From the NCBI GenBank assembly GCA_963740215.1, contig CAVUDJ010000005.1:310001-374000 (forward strand): a DNA stretch of 64,000 nt. The letters run 5' to 3'. Shown here piece by piece: positions 53,032 to 60,519 of the stretch. The position numbers and the translations under genes are program-made. Every line of letters begins with the position of its first letter. Within the stretch, counting starts at the first letter, position 1. This DNA is from CAVVAL01 sp963740215. Lineage in GTDB: Bacteria > Actinomycetota > Actinomycetes > Mycobacteriales > Cryptosporangiaceae. The notes under the pieces were generated by a model. It was not told the origin of the DNA, made no database searches, and saw only the letters and a program-made list of their open reading frames with translations.

Positions 53032-54099
53032 TCACTGGACGCCGTCAGGTGGTGGTGGTTCGCCGGGCCCTGGCTGCCCTGGCTGCCCTGGCTGCCCGGG
53101 GCCTGGTTGCCCTGGTTGCCCTGGTTGCCCTGGCTGCCCTGGCTGCCCGGGCTCGCGGCCCGGCATCCCGGCAAGCGCCACGGACAACGCCTGCCTGACC
53201 TCGTCCACCTGCGGCCTCAAGAGCCGCCAGTCCCGCTCGGTGGCCATCGCCTCATTCTCGGCGTCCAGTGCTGCGACGAGATCCTGGAGCAGGCTGCGGA
53301 TCTGTATGGACCAGTTCGTTCGCTCTTCGCCCGACGCACGTTCGGCCAGGAGGTCCCACCGGCGCATGAGGTCAACCAGGCCCGCCCTCAGTGGTGGCCA
53401 CGAAAGGGCCCGTTGCGCCAGGGTCTCCGTGGTCAGGACCGACGGCAGCTGCGTGCCTGTGATCGTGCGCGTGTCCCTCTCCAGCTCGCCGGCCTCGGCG
53501 TCCCAGGCAGACTTCCTGCGCGACCGTGCGATGATCCAGGCGCCGATCAGCGCGGCAACGAGGCCGACCAGCAGAATCCAGCCAAGGGCACCCAAACCCC
53601 CGGACTCGTCAGACGTCTCACTGCCGGCAGCGGGCGGTGTGGAGGTGGCCGCTGGTGGCAGCGCCACAGCCGACGTTGGGGCCGAGACCGGCGGTGACGG
53701 CGTGGGGGACTCGGCCGGAGAAGGCTCAGCTGGCGACGGCTCCTGCGGCGAGGGCTCCTGCGGCGGGGCTTCAGTCGTTGGCTCAGCGGCGGTAGTCCGC
53801 GGCGGGCGCGGCGAGTCGGTCCGGTCAGGTCGCGGCGATTCGGTGTCCTCAGCCGGTGGCGTCGTGGCGCTGGTCCGATCCGGTCGCGCCGGCGGTGTCC
53901 TGGTCGAGTCAGCGGTCGTCGCGCCGGTGGCTTCGGGACGCGCCGTCGGGCCGTTGCCGTCGCCGGCGCCACAACCGCCGAGCCCGAGAAGTAGACCCGT
54001 CACGACCCCCGCGAGGACTGCCCCGCGCGCAACAGGTATCCGGCGCCGGCCCGTAATCGTGGGCCCGGCCCACCGCGAGGTCATCCGCGACGTCCGCAT
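53032..54099 (-). CDS. Membrane protein with proline-rich ectodomain and collagen-like tail
   Basis: 355 residues from ATG 54099 (GGAGG nine bases upstream). The N-terminal hydrophobic segment GAVLAGVVTGLLLGLGGCGA carries a lipobox-like GGC. Residues 55-170 are proline/threonine/serine-rich (PAEDTESPRPDRTDSPRPPR, QEPSPQEPSPAEPSPAESPT). A helix, GALGWILLVGLVAALIGAWI, comes next, then a helical cytoplasmic region with an EERTNWSIQIRSLLQDLVAA segment. The C-terminus is collagen-like: eight GQP units interrupted by GPG. The repeats come from a GGCTGCCCT/GGTTGCCCT array at 53070-53150. Function is unknown. Signal-like and internal helices make the topology unclear. Confidence 0.7.
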   Translation of the reverse strand: MRTSRMTSRWAGPTITGRRRIPVARGAVLAGVVTGLLLGLGGCGAGDGNGPTARPEATGATTADSTRTPPARPDRTSATTPPAEDTESPRPDRTDSPRPPRTTAAEPTTEAPPQEPSPQEPSPAEPSPAESPTPSPPVSAPTSAVALPPAATSTPPAAGSETSDESGGLGALGWILLVGLVAALIGAWIIARSRRKSAWDAEAGELERDTRTITGTQLPSVLTTETLAQRALSWPPLRAGLVDLMRRWDLLAERASGEERTNWSIQIRSLLQDLVAALDAENEAMATERDWRLLRPQVDEVRQALSVALAGMPGREPGQPGQPGQPGQPGQPGPGQPGQPGQPGPGEPPPPDGVQ

Positions 54100-54274
54100 G
54101 ACGCACCACCTCCGGAGCAACGAGCCCAGGCCGGGAACACGCGTGCCATGAACGCCGCCCATTGTTCGGGGAGGATCCGCCCGCAGCCTCCCCCCGAGGA
54201 GATGAGAGCTCGGCTCTAGTCCATGCCGGAGTCCCATGTCGCTTCGTCGGCCGACACGACCGTGATCTGGTCCG

Positions 54275-54829
54275 TCACACGCGCCATTCCTCTGGAGCGT
54301 CTTCGCCGACGAGCCCGTCGACGGACTCCCGGATGAGGTCGGCATGTCCGGTGTGCCGGGCGTACTCCTCGATGAGGTCCGCCAGGATCCGCCGCAGGTT
54401 GAGCGTCGCGCCCCAGTGCGTGGGGTTGGCGGCGAGCGTGTCGAGCCCGTCACGCGCGAGCGCCTCGGCGACGGCCGCGCGCGACCGGGCGATGGCGCCA
54501 CGCCACAGTGCAATCAGATCCTCGGGGGTGTGCTCGGCGGCCGTGCGCCACTCCCAGTCGTCGCCGCCGTACGCGTGCCAGGCCTCGGGCATCTCCCGGC
54601 CGGCCAACATCGCGGTGAAGTAGTGGTCCTCGATGAGCGCCAGGTGCTTGACCAGGCCGCCCAGCGTCATCGTCGACGGGCTCAGCCGCGCGGTCATGCC
54701 GGCGGCGTCGAGCCCGCCACACTTCCAGGCGAAGGTCGCGCGGTTCCGGTCCAGGGTGCTCAGCAGGGTCTCGACCTCGTCGCCGGCGGGGACCAGCGCT
54801 ACCGGCTCGTTCGGGTTCATCTCGCTCAT
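54275..54829 (-). CDS. DinB-superfamily (DUF664) protein
   Basis: 184 residues from ATG 54829. TLGGLVKHLALIEDHYFTAM with histidines in helix 2, and RILADLIEEYARHTGHADLI near the C-terminus, give the three metal-binding histidines of the DinB/YfiT four-helix bundle. Such proteins include bacillithiol/mycothiol-dependent transferases and uncharacterised enzymes. The mycothiol link is plausible in an actinobacterium. Monocistronic. Confidence 0.88.
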   Translation of the reverse strand: MSEMNPNEPVALVPAGDEVETLLSTLDRNRATFAWKCGGLDAAGMTARLSPSTMTLGGLVKHLALIEDHYFTAMLAGREMPEAWHAYGGDDWEWRTAAEHTPEDLIALWRGAIARSRAAVAEALARDGLDTLAANPTHWGATLNLRRILADLIEEYARHTGHADLIRESVDGLVGEDAPEEWRV

Positions 54830-54940
54830 GCCGCGCACCCTATGACGGTTGCCGGACGTTCTACTGCCGGATTGGTGTCCCGACAATGGCGCCTCATGCG
54901 AGACCCGCCGTCGCCGCCGGGCGGCGGCTCGGCCCCGGCG

Positions 54941-54972
54941 CAGCCGGCCAGTGCCCTGTTGGTGGATGCTCT
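54941..54972. repeat. 32-bp dispersed repeat, copy 2
   Basis: Second copy of the repeat at 35511-35542, differing at one base. It abuts the stop codon of the small L7/L12-like gene and lacks the upstream complementary arm seen at copy 1. A GCCGCC/GGCGGC hairpin lies 13 bp away at 54913-54928. Confidence 0.8.
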
Positions 54973-55175
54973 CAGGTGTAGACGCCCTGCCCGTACTCAC
55001 CAGGTGGCAGCGTGAAGTCGTCGGGTCGCTCGATGCGAAGGGCGTCGTATCGCTCACTGAAGATGTCGACAGCTTCCGTCAAGCCCACCCCAGCCGCGCT
55101 GCGAATCTCGCTCAGTGCGGGTAAATACTGTGCGTTGACGATGAGGTCGTCGACACGGCTCCACTGATCCGGCAT
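54972..55175 (-). CDS. Small ribosomal L7/L12 C-terminal-like protein
   Basis: 67 residues from ATG 55175. ALSEIRSAAGVGLTEAVDIF matches the helix pair of the L7/L12 C-terminal domain (conserved IR...G.GL.EAVD). The tail is DDFTLPPGEYGQGVYT. Stand-alone versions are widespread in actinobacteria with unknown roles. It starts 4 bp after the DUF4265 gene stop, so the two form a pair. Confidence 0.7.
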   Translation of the reverse strand: MPDQWSRVDDLIVNAQYLPALSEIRSAAGVGLTEAVDIFSERYDALRIERPDDFTLPPGEYGQGVYT

Positions 55176-55179
55176 GCGG

Positions 55180-55680
55180 CTATGGTGCAGCACGCTGGCC
55201 AGTCGCTTCCTGGGCGGACATCCAACGTCGTGCGGCGCGATGCTGAGCCGAGATGGCTCCCTCTTCGTAGTCCAGGCTGTCGGCCGTCTGCTCGATCTGT
55301 AGCCACTTGGTGATACTCCACCAGTCCGCCTCGGGCGGGACGTCGACACCGAGGAATCCCGGTCCACACACCTCGAATTGGCATCCGAAGCTGGTGAGTC
55401 GGTCGCAGATGTCAAGCAAGGTCTCGGGCTCGGTGCGAATGCGGATGGTGGAGTGACCCGACTGCTGCACCAGGCCTGCGTAGTCGTACCGACCGTCGTT
55501 CCGTGGTCTGACGCGGATACGGTCACCGAGCGAGATCCATGGGGCGAACGACAGGATGTTGGCGAGTAGAACCTCGTCGGCCGACTCCGTCCGGTCGGCC
55601 CACGCGACCTCGTCCCCGTACGGCGGCCAGCCGTCTTCATCCTGCTCCAGCGGGAAAACGACGCGTACCTGGTTGTTCAT
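55180..55680 (-). CDS. DUF4265-family protein
   Basis: 166 residues from ATG 55680. The start VRVVFPLEQDEDGWPPYGDE and LLANILSFAPWISLGDRIRV (family pattern of a leading beta sheet followed by an N-I-P-F/W segment) match DUF4265. STIRIRTEPETLLDICDRLT then follows with a ferredoxin-like fold pattern. It is found in contact-dependent or housekeeping neighbourhoods of actinobacteria without known function. It is first of a two-gene unit. Confidence 0.75.
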   Translation of the reverse strand: MNNQVRVVFPLEQDEDGWPPYGDEVAWADRTESADEVLLANILSFAPWISLGDRIRVRPRNDGRYDYAGLVQQSGHSTIRIRTEPETLLDICDRLTSFGCQFEVCGPGFLGVDVPPEADWWSITKWLQIEQTADSLDYEEGAISAQHRAARRWMSAQEATGQRAAP

Positions 55681-56140
55681 GAGCCGTCCTAGACAGTGGA
55701 CAACAGCCTGGACGAAGGTACTGCACGCCGTCGATCGCTCTCCGTCTGCGCTCTTCCTGCGACCGGTACAGGCGATGACCGGTCCCCGGTTCTCCGGATC
55801 GTATCCAGGGTCCGTACGACGAGCGAAGCGAGCTAGCGGCGCGCTGGGCGACGCCGCAAGCTTCAGTGCTTCAGGGGGACATTCCGCCTGTAAGGAGAAA
55901 GGGAGAGGCCCCGCGCCGTTGGGCTGTGTGCCGCTGACCTGTCTCAACCAGACGCGCGCTCGGCAGTACTCGAACCTGCAACCTCTTGATCCGTAGGCGC
56001 TCTTCTCGTGTACGCCGCCGCCATAGCCGTGCCAATACGGCTGGCGGCCGCGTCCGCGGACATCCGGGACTGTCCGCCGCACTGAACCGCCACTTGGTGA
56101 GCACGTCCACGAGCCGCGAGTGAGCTTCGCTCCCGCCGAA
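55681..56140. other. Gene-free region with a possible tRNA 3' remnant
   Basis: 460 bp without a supportable gene. On the minus strand, bases 55996 to 55961 read like the 3' half of a tRNA: an anticodon-loop-like CTACGGA, then TCAAG, AGGTT, and a T-arm GCAGG-TTCGAGT-ACTGC with one mismatch. The 5' half is missing. This may be a displaced attachment-site copy left by an integrative element, or chance similarity. Confidence 0.4.
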
Positions 56141-56653
56141 TCAGGCAAGAGCGCCGCAGATCACCTCGGCATACCGTTTAAGGCCATGCTCGATGAACGT
56201 TGGCGGGAAGCTGCTGAAGTCGCCGGCGAAGAAACCCGCATCGAAAACGATCCGGTTTCCCTCCAAGTCGATCAGGTACCGCGCGAGTCCAGTCGTCGTA
56301 ATAGCCTCGATCTCGCCAGTGGGACCAAACTTAAGTTCGATACGAGCCGACCCGGCATACGTCACAGTTACCCCCGTATCCGGTCTGAACAGCTCACCGG
56401 TGAACGACACCAGCCGAAGCTCGCGATCATCGAAGGTGATCACCCGGACCTCGGCGGTGAAGGCATTGAGAACCACGAAGTCGTCGCAATCCTGGAAGAT
56501 TTCGTCAGGATTGGCGGCGTACGCCACGAGCGCGTCCTCGCGCGTGACCGTGACCGTTTCATCGACGATGGTGGGTGCCGCGGCGACCGCGGGACTCGCC
56601 ACTGCGAGACTCAGGACACCTGCAACGAGAAAAAGCACCAATCGAGTTCGCAT
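56141..56653 (-). CDS. Secreted protein, unknown function
   Basis: 170 residues from ATG 56653 behind GAGGGGGG. The signal LVLFLVAGVLSLAVASPAVA is followed by a beta-rich domain (TIVDETVTVTREDALVAYAA, FVVLNAFTAEVRVITFDDRE, TGVTVTYAGSARIELKFGP, YLIDLEGNRIVFDAGFFAGD). Two cysteines (DCDDF and VICGALA) could form one disulfide. The repeated strand pattern suggests a beta-barrel or lipocalin-like sandwich common in secreted actinobacterial hypotheticals. Confidence 0.8.
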   Translation of the reverse strand: MRTRLVLFLVAGVLSLAVASPAVAAAPTIVDETVTVTREDALVAYAANPDEIFQDCDDFVVLNAFTAEVRVITFDDRELRLVSFTGELFRPDTGVTVTYAGSARIELKFGPTGEIEAITTTGLARYLIDLEGNRIVFDAGFFAGDFSSFPPTFIEHGLKRYAEVICGALA

Positions 56654-56935
56654 GCCCGCCCCCCTCAGTTCGGTTGGCGCGGACAATACCCCCACGTCAA
56701 GGGCTGGTCCAGAACTTGCATGGTGTCCTTGTAGGCGTCGCCCAGGTACGCCGGGTGCACCTCGATTGGTCTGGGTAAGACAGGTTTGGTGGCGCATTTC
56801 TCGCAAAGTACGAATATCTCTTCCCGAGACCGATCAACCGGCACGCTGTAAGTTCAGACCTAAAATCGACTTCCAGCTAAGCGCCGCCCAGCGGAAACTA
56901 GCTTGGCGGATCGAGAAGGATGCCCGCCGATGAGG

Positions 56936-57088
56936 TCACCATCTGGGCAAGTCCTCAATAGGCCGAATAGATCTGACTACAGTTGGCTCGCCATTGGTCA
57001 TGCAAACCTGAAACGGTTGGGCGTTGACGTGAATACAGATCTGGTCGAATTCATGTAAGAGCGAGCCTTTTCCAACCTCCCACGTCAC
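56936..57088 (-). CDS. Possible 50-residue protein, unknown
   Basis: A frame from GTG 57088 preceded by GGGAG at normal spacing: VTWEVGKGSLLHEFDQICIH, then FQVCMTNGEPTVVRSIRPIE, ending DLPRW. The composition is protein-like and differs from the arginine-rich chance frames nearby. It lies in locally lower-GC DNA (56820-57060). It may be a remnant of a larger gene. 56654-56935 holds nothing else. Confidence 0.35.
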   Translation of the reverse strand: MTWEVGKGSLLHEFDQICIHVNAQPFQVCMTNGEPTVVRSIRPIEDLPRW

Positions 57089-57383
57089 AAACAGCGCTCC
57101 CTGCCCCGCCGGCTACGGCGTGGCCGCCTCCCGCAGGCGTAGGTGTCAGGGCTCGGCTGCGAGCGCGTCCTGGCGCGGCTTGAGCCCGACGTCGACCCGA
57201 GAGGAGGGTCAGCGGATGGCGTTTGGTCTTCATCCCGCAAGGTGCTCTGTGCTTCTTCGCACACGCAACTCAGCTTTCGAATTGACCAAGAAAGGAACCT
57301 GGAAGGGCGGGTGGCAGCACCGGGGGCCACGTTAGTGCGCTCGCGCACGCCCTTGCGCCGCGCGTTGTCCCGTTGCGGGATCG
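57089..57383. other. Intergenic stretch without supportable genes
   Basis: Only arginine-rich chance frames are seen on either strand, and I recognise no RNA, terminator or clear repeat. Confidence 0.55.
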
Positions 57384-57839
57384 TCAATCGGTCCGGGTGC
57401 GGAGGCTCCGCGCCAGGGTGGGGATCATCACCGTCGCAGCGACGAGGTGTAGCCCGATGAGGGCGATGGTGGTGGCGGTGTTTGCCCCGGCGAGGAGGGG
57501 CGGGACCAACGAGATCGCGGTCAGCGACACTGCCGTCCACACGAATCGCTTGGCGGGGCGAGCGCTCCAACGAAGAAGAGCGCCGGCAATGACGATGCCC
57601 ACGACCGAGAAGAAGCCGGTCACCACGGCGAACCCGGACAACGGGATCGTCTCGCCACCATCGGGGACCTCGAAGTCGACGCCAACAGCCTGGGCAAGCG
57701 CAGCGGCGAGGGTCGTGGCAACCATCGCTGCGAGCGTGGCAATGAAGCCGGTGCCGGCGAGCCCTCGGAGTCGGTGGGTGTGGCTGGTCTGGCCCGATGC
57801 CGGGCCTGCGACGACCCCGGTGTCATTCATGCTGTTCAT
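57384..57839 (-). CDS. DUF6069-like four-helix membrane protein
   Basis: 151 residues from ATG 57839. Helices: LAGTGFIATLAAMVATTLAA, IPLSGFAVVTGFFSVVGIVI, VWTAVSLTAISLVPPLLAGA and TIALIGLHLVAATVMIPTLA. The VDFEVPDGGETIPLSGFA loop between helices 1 and 2 is typical of the family. Function unknown. It overlaps the upstream cupin-like gene (ATGA) and so belongs to the sigma-factor operon. Confidence 0.8.
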   Translation of the reverse strand: MNSMNDTGVVAGPASGQTSHTHRLRGLAGTGFIATLAAMVATTLAAALAQAVGVDFEVPDGGETIPLSGFAVVTGFFSVVGIVIAGALLRWSARPAKRFVWTAVSLTAISLVPPLLAGANTATTIALIGLHLVAATVMIPTLARSLRTRTD

Positions 57840-58132
57840 GTCGTTCCTCCATCATTCGGTAACTGGCGTACGGGGTGTGTTGACTGGCATGTGACGGTCC
57901 TGGTCCCAGGGGTGACGATGCGCACCCTCGCCGTGCGACGGCCGGGGTTCCGCAGGGCGCGGACGCCGGTGCCGCGGAGCCAGAACCCGGCGTCGCGTCC
58001 GAGGACCGGCCCGGGCTCGCCGTCGCGCAGCTCCAGCTGCACCCGGCCGCGGGTGACGACCCCGAACGCGTCGCGCCACTGCGCCGCGACCACCGCGACA
58101 CGCGCGCCACCGCGCAGCGCGAGCGTCCACAC
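57836..58132 (-). CDS. Small cupin-like protein in the sigma-factor operon
   Basis: 98 residues from a GTG at 58132. The beta-strand pattern (ARVAVVAAQWRDAFGVVTRG, RVQLELRDGEPGPVLGRDAG, FWLRGTGVRALRNPGRRTAR) is that of a small cupin-type barrel, but metal-binding histidines are absent. It begins 5 bp after the sigma-factor stop and overlaps the next gene. Its role could be ligand sensing. I cannot assign it. Confidence 0.55.
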   Translation of the reverse strand: MWTLALRGGARVAVVAAQWRDAFGVVTRGRVQLELRDGEPGPVLGRDAGFWLRGTGVRALRNPGRRTARVRIVTPGTRTVTCQSTHPVRQLPNDGGTT

Positions 58133-58137
58133 TGTGA

Positions 58138-59136
58138 CTACTCCGTGCCGTCCGCCGGCAGGCGCTCCGGCAGCCCGAGCCGCGGGAACTGGTCGTCGTG
58201 GAACGTGACGATCTCGGTGATTGCCCCGCCGGTGACGCGCAGGACGTCGATCGTCAGCGGCAGATACGCGCCCTCCCGCTCCCGCCACTGGTAGAAGGCG
58301 ACGGCGGGCTGCCGGTTCACGGAGGTGGGCACGCCGCGCAAGCCCTTCATGCCCACGAAGCCGTCCTCGACCCAGTCGTTCACCACCGCCTCGCGGCCGA
58401 CGTACAGGCCGGGCGTGGGCGGCATCGAGCAGCGGACGTCGTCCCGCAGCAGTGCGGCGAGCCTTTCGATGTCCGTGGCCACGCTGGCCTCGGTGAAGCG
58501 GCGCACCAGCTCGCGCGTCCCGGCGTCCTCCTCGCCGCCGGTCCAGTCCTGCCGCTCGGCGGGCAGGTGCTCCCGCATGCCGGCGCGGGCACGCTGCAGC
58601 GCGCTGTTCACGGAGTTGACGGAGTCCCCGAGGAGCTCCGCGACGTCCTTCGCCGGCCAGCCGAGCACGTCCCGCAGGATCAGCACGGCCCGCGGGCGCG
58701 GCGCGAGGTGCTGGACTGCGACCAGGTACGCCAGCTCGATCGTCTCCCGCGCGACGGCGACGGTCTCCGGCTCGTCCGCGTCGCCCGCGGGCAGTTCGTC
58801 GAGTAGCCGGTCCGGGTAGGGCTGCAGCCACAGCACCTCGCCGCCGGTCGCCGGCTCCGGGCGGCACTTGGCGAGCAGGTCCAGGCAGGCGTTGGTGGCG
58901 ATCCGGTACAGCCAGGCCCGGAACGTCGACCGCCCCTCGAAGGTCTCCCGCCGCCGCCAGGCACGGAGGAACGTCTCCTGCACGGTGTCCTCGGCGTCCT
59001 CGAACGACCCGAGCATCCGGTAGCAGTGCACGTGCAGCTCCCGCCGGTGCCGCTCAGCCAGCCCCGAGAACGCCGGCTCGTCGACCTCGCCCAGACCGCT
59101 CACGCCCAGCTCCTCCAGCCGCGTGTCCGCACTCAT
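58138..59136 (-). CDS. ECF sigma factor with C-terminal SnoaL-like domain
   Basis: 332 residues from ATG 59136. Region 2 has FSGLAERHRRELHVHCYRML and DTVQETFLRAWRRRETFEGR. Region 4 has RAVLILRDVLGWPAKDVAEL and SVNSVNSALQRARAGMREHL. A SnoaL-like domain covers about residues 200-325 (RRFTEASVATDIERLAALLR, TFHDDQFPRLGLP). This architecture is the SigJ/TIGR02960 group, where the C-terminal domain replaces a separate anti-sigma factor. It opens an operon with a cupin-like and a DUF6069-like gene. Confidence 0.92.
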   Translation of the reverse strand: MSADTRLEELGVSGLGEVDEPAFSGLAERHRRELHVHCYRMLGSFEDAEDTVQETFLRAWRRRETFEGRSTFRAWLYRIATNACLDLLAKCRPEPATGGEVLWLQPYPDRLLDELPAGDADEPETVAVARETIELAYLVAVQHLAPRPRAVLILRDVLGWPAKDVAELLGDSVNSVNSALQRARAGMREHLPAERQDWTGGEEDAGTRELVRRFTEASVATDIERLAALLRDDVRCSMPPTPGLYVGREAVVNDWVEDGFVGMKGLRGVPTSVNRQPAVAFYQWREREGAYLPLTIDVLRVTGGAITEIVTFHDDQFPRLGLPERLPADGTE

Positions 59137-59344
59137 CACGTCATCCTTCCGTCTCGTCGTGTCCCGTCGTAGGTATGACGGGTGCGGGAGCGACAACTCA
59201 TCACTAGGGTCGGTCGGCATGGTTTGTCGTCGGGCCAGCGCCAGCGGGGTTGGCGGGTGACAGGGCGGCCGCGCGCGAGGCGTCGTGTCATGGTGTTGAT
59301 GGCGGCCCATCGGATCATGGCTTCGGAGACGCTGCGGCGGTGCG

Positions 59345-60031
59345 TCAGTCCTCGGTTGCCACTTCGGCAAGGAGCCGAGCGAGTTCAACCGGCTTGCTGA
59401 CCATGGGCCAATGGCCGGAGTCGATGTCGACGAAGTCGAGGTGCTTGGCCTTGGCGAGTTCGGGCGCGTCGCCGGTGGTGATCCACTCCTGAGCTTCGGC
59501 CGGGGTGAACTCGGGGCAGACCAGCACGACCGGGACGTCGAACCGCCGTTCGTCCGTCAGGCGTACGACGCCCTTGGTCACACCTTCGGGGACGGGGATC
59601 GCTGCGGACGCGATCATTCGCCTGGCCTCCTCGTCCAGGTCTGCAGAGTCCGGTCCCTCGAACGGCTCCCAGCCGGGGAAGGGCATGACGCCGTCCTTCG
59701 GCTCGAAGAGGTCGGCGTAGGGCTTCCCGTCGCTGGCCGGGAAACCGCCGATGAGGACCACCTTGGCGACCTGTCTCGGTCGCGCATCGGCGGCCAGCCA
59801 GGCCAGGGTGCAGGCGGCGGAGTGCCCCACCACCATGGGCTTCTCGGACGATGCGTCGACGGCGGCGAGTACCGCTGCCAGCTGGTCGTCGAGCGTGGCG
59901 GACGCAGATCCGTCACCCTGGCCCGGGAGGGTAAGCGACACCGGGTGATGGCCACGTTGCTCGAGCGTGGGCACGACGTCGTCCCAGGCGGATCCGTCGA
60001 GCCACAGGCCACCGATGAGCAGGATGTCCAT
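59345..60031 (-). CDS. Alpha/beta hydrolase
   Basis: 228 residues. LLIGGLWLDGSAWDDVVPTL is the oxyanion region. MVVGHSAACTLAWLAA holds the nucleophile elbow (GHSAA, serine near 90). VPVVLVCPEFTPAEAQEW places the acid, and FVDIDSGHWPMVSKPVELAR gives the catalytic histidine. The family includes esterases, haloperoxidase-like enzymes and lactonases. The substrate is open. 208 bp without genes separate it from the sigma-factor start. Confidence 0.92.
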   Translation of the reverse strand: MDILLIGGLWLDGSAWDDVVPTLEQRGHHPVSLTLPGQGDGSASATLDDQLAAVLAAVDASSEKPMVVGHSAACTLAWLAADARPRQVAKVVLIGGFPASDGKPYADLFEPKDGVMPFPGWEPFEGPDSADLDEEARRMIASAAIPVPEGVTKGVVRLTDERRFDVPVVLVCPEFTPAEAQEWITTGDAPELAKAKHLDFVDIDSGHWPMVSKPVELARLLAEVATED

Positions 60032-60089
60032 GATCAGTTCTCCCTCAGTCGGTCAGGTCACGTTCGGCCTGAGCTAGTGCCCGCTGGCG

Positions 60090-60404
60090 TCACTCGGTAG
60101 AACCCCGGTGAAGGCCCGCCAGTGCCTGCGTCAGTGCGGGAACGGCCTTTCGATGGCGCTCGTCGAGGCCGTGGGTGTTGCGGAGCTGCTGGTGGGTGAC
60201 CCGCCGTACGCGGGGACGGGTCAGGTCGAGCAGCCAGCCGATGTCCTCGGCCAGCGCGAAGTGCCACGTAGGTCGTAGCACATGCGTACGCACGACGGCG
60301 CCGTCGTCGAGGAGGGTCGCCAGCTCAGCCCGGTCTGGGTGCTGGGTGCCAGTGACCCAGGCAACTGTGAAGGGCCCACACCTCCGGGATGTTCCCCGGG
60401 TCAT
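60090..60404 (-). pseudogene. Fragment of a winged-helix (HTH_42/AlkZ-like) gene
   Basis: About 105 codons contain ATLLDDGAVVRTHVLRPTWH, FALAEDIGWLLDLTRPRVRR and GLDERHRKAVPALTQALAGL, the middle of an HTH_42/YcaQ-like DNA-glycosylase-family protein. The full family is about 350-400 residues. The conserved N-terminal segment is degraded, and the sequence stops abruptly, so most of the C-terminal domain is lost. It is a remnant beside the kinase operon. Confidence 0.65.
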
Positions 60405-60519
60405 TACGGATGTGCCGCCTCTGGACGCCGCCTAGGGTCGGGCGCATCGTCAATGTCATGGGCATGCGGAACGACGTCAGGGGAGCGTGGACCGGCGTCA
60501 TGGGCACACGGATCGAGCG

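Noticed and set aside
53058..53155. Short regular repeats considered as a CRISPR array
   Set aside because: Units are 9-bp direct coding repeats giving GQP residues with no spacers.
54849..55124. Plus-strand frame of 91 codons across the 32-bp repeat
   Set aside because: No homology pattern and no ribosome site. It overlaps the better supported minus-strand gene.
57120..57460. Plus-strand frames of 70-105 codons between 57.1 and 57.5 kb
   Set aside because: Chance frames without ribosome sites. One overlaps the 3' end of the membrane-protein gene in antisense.
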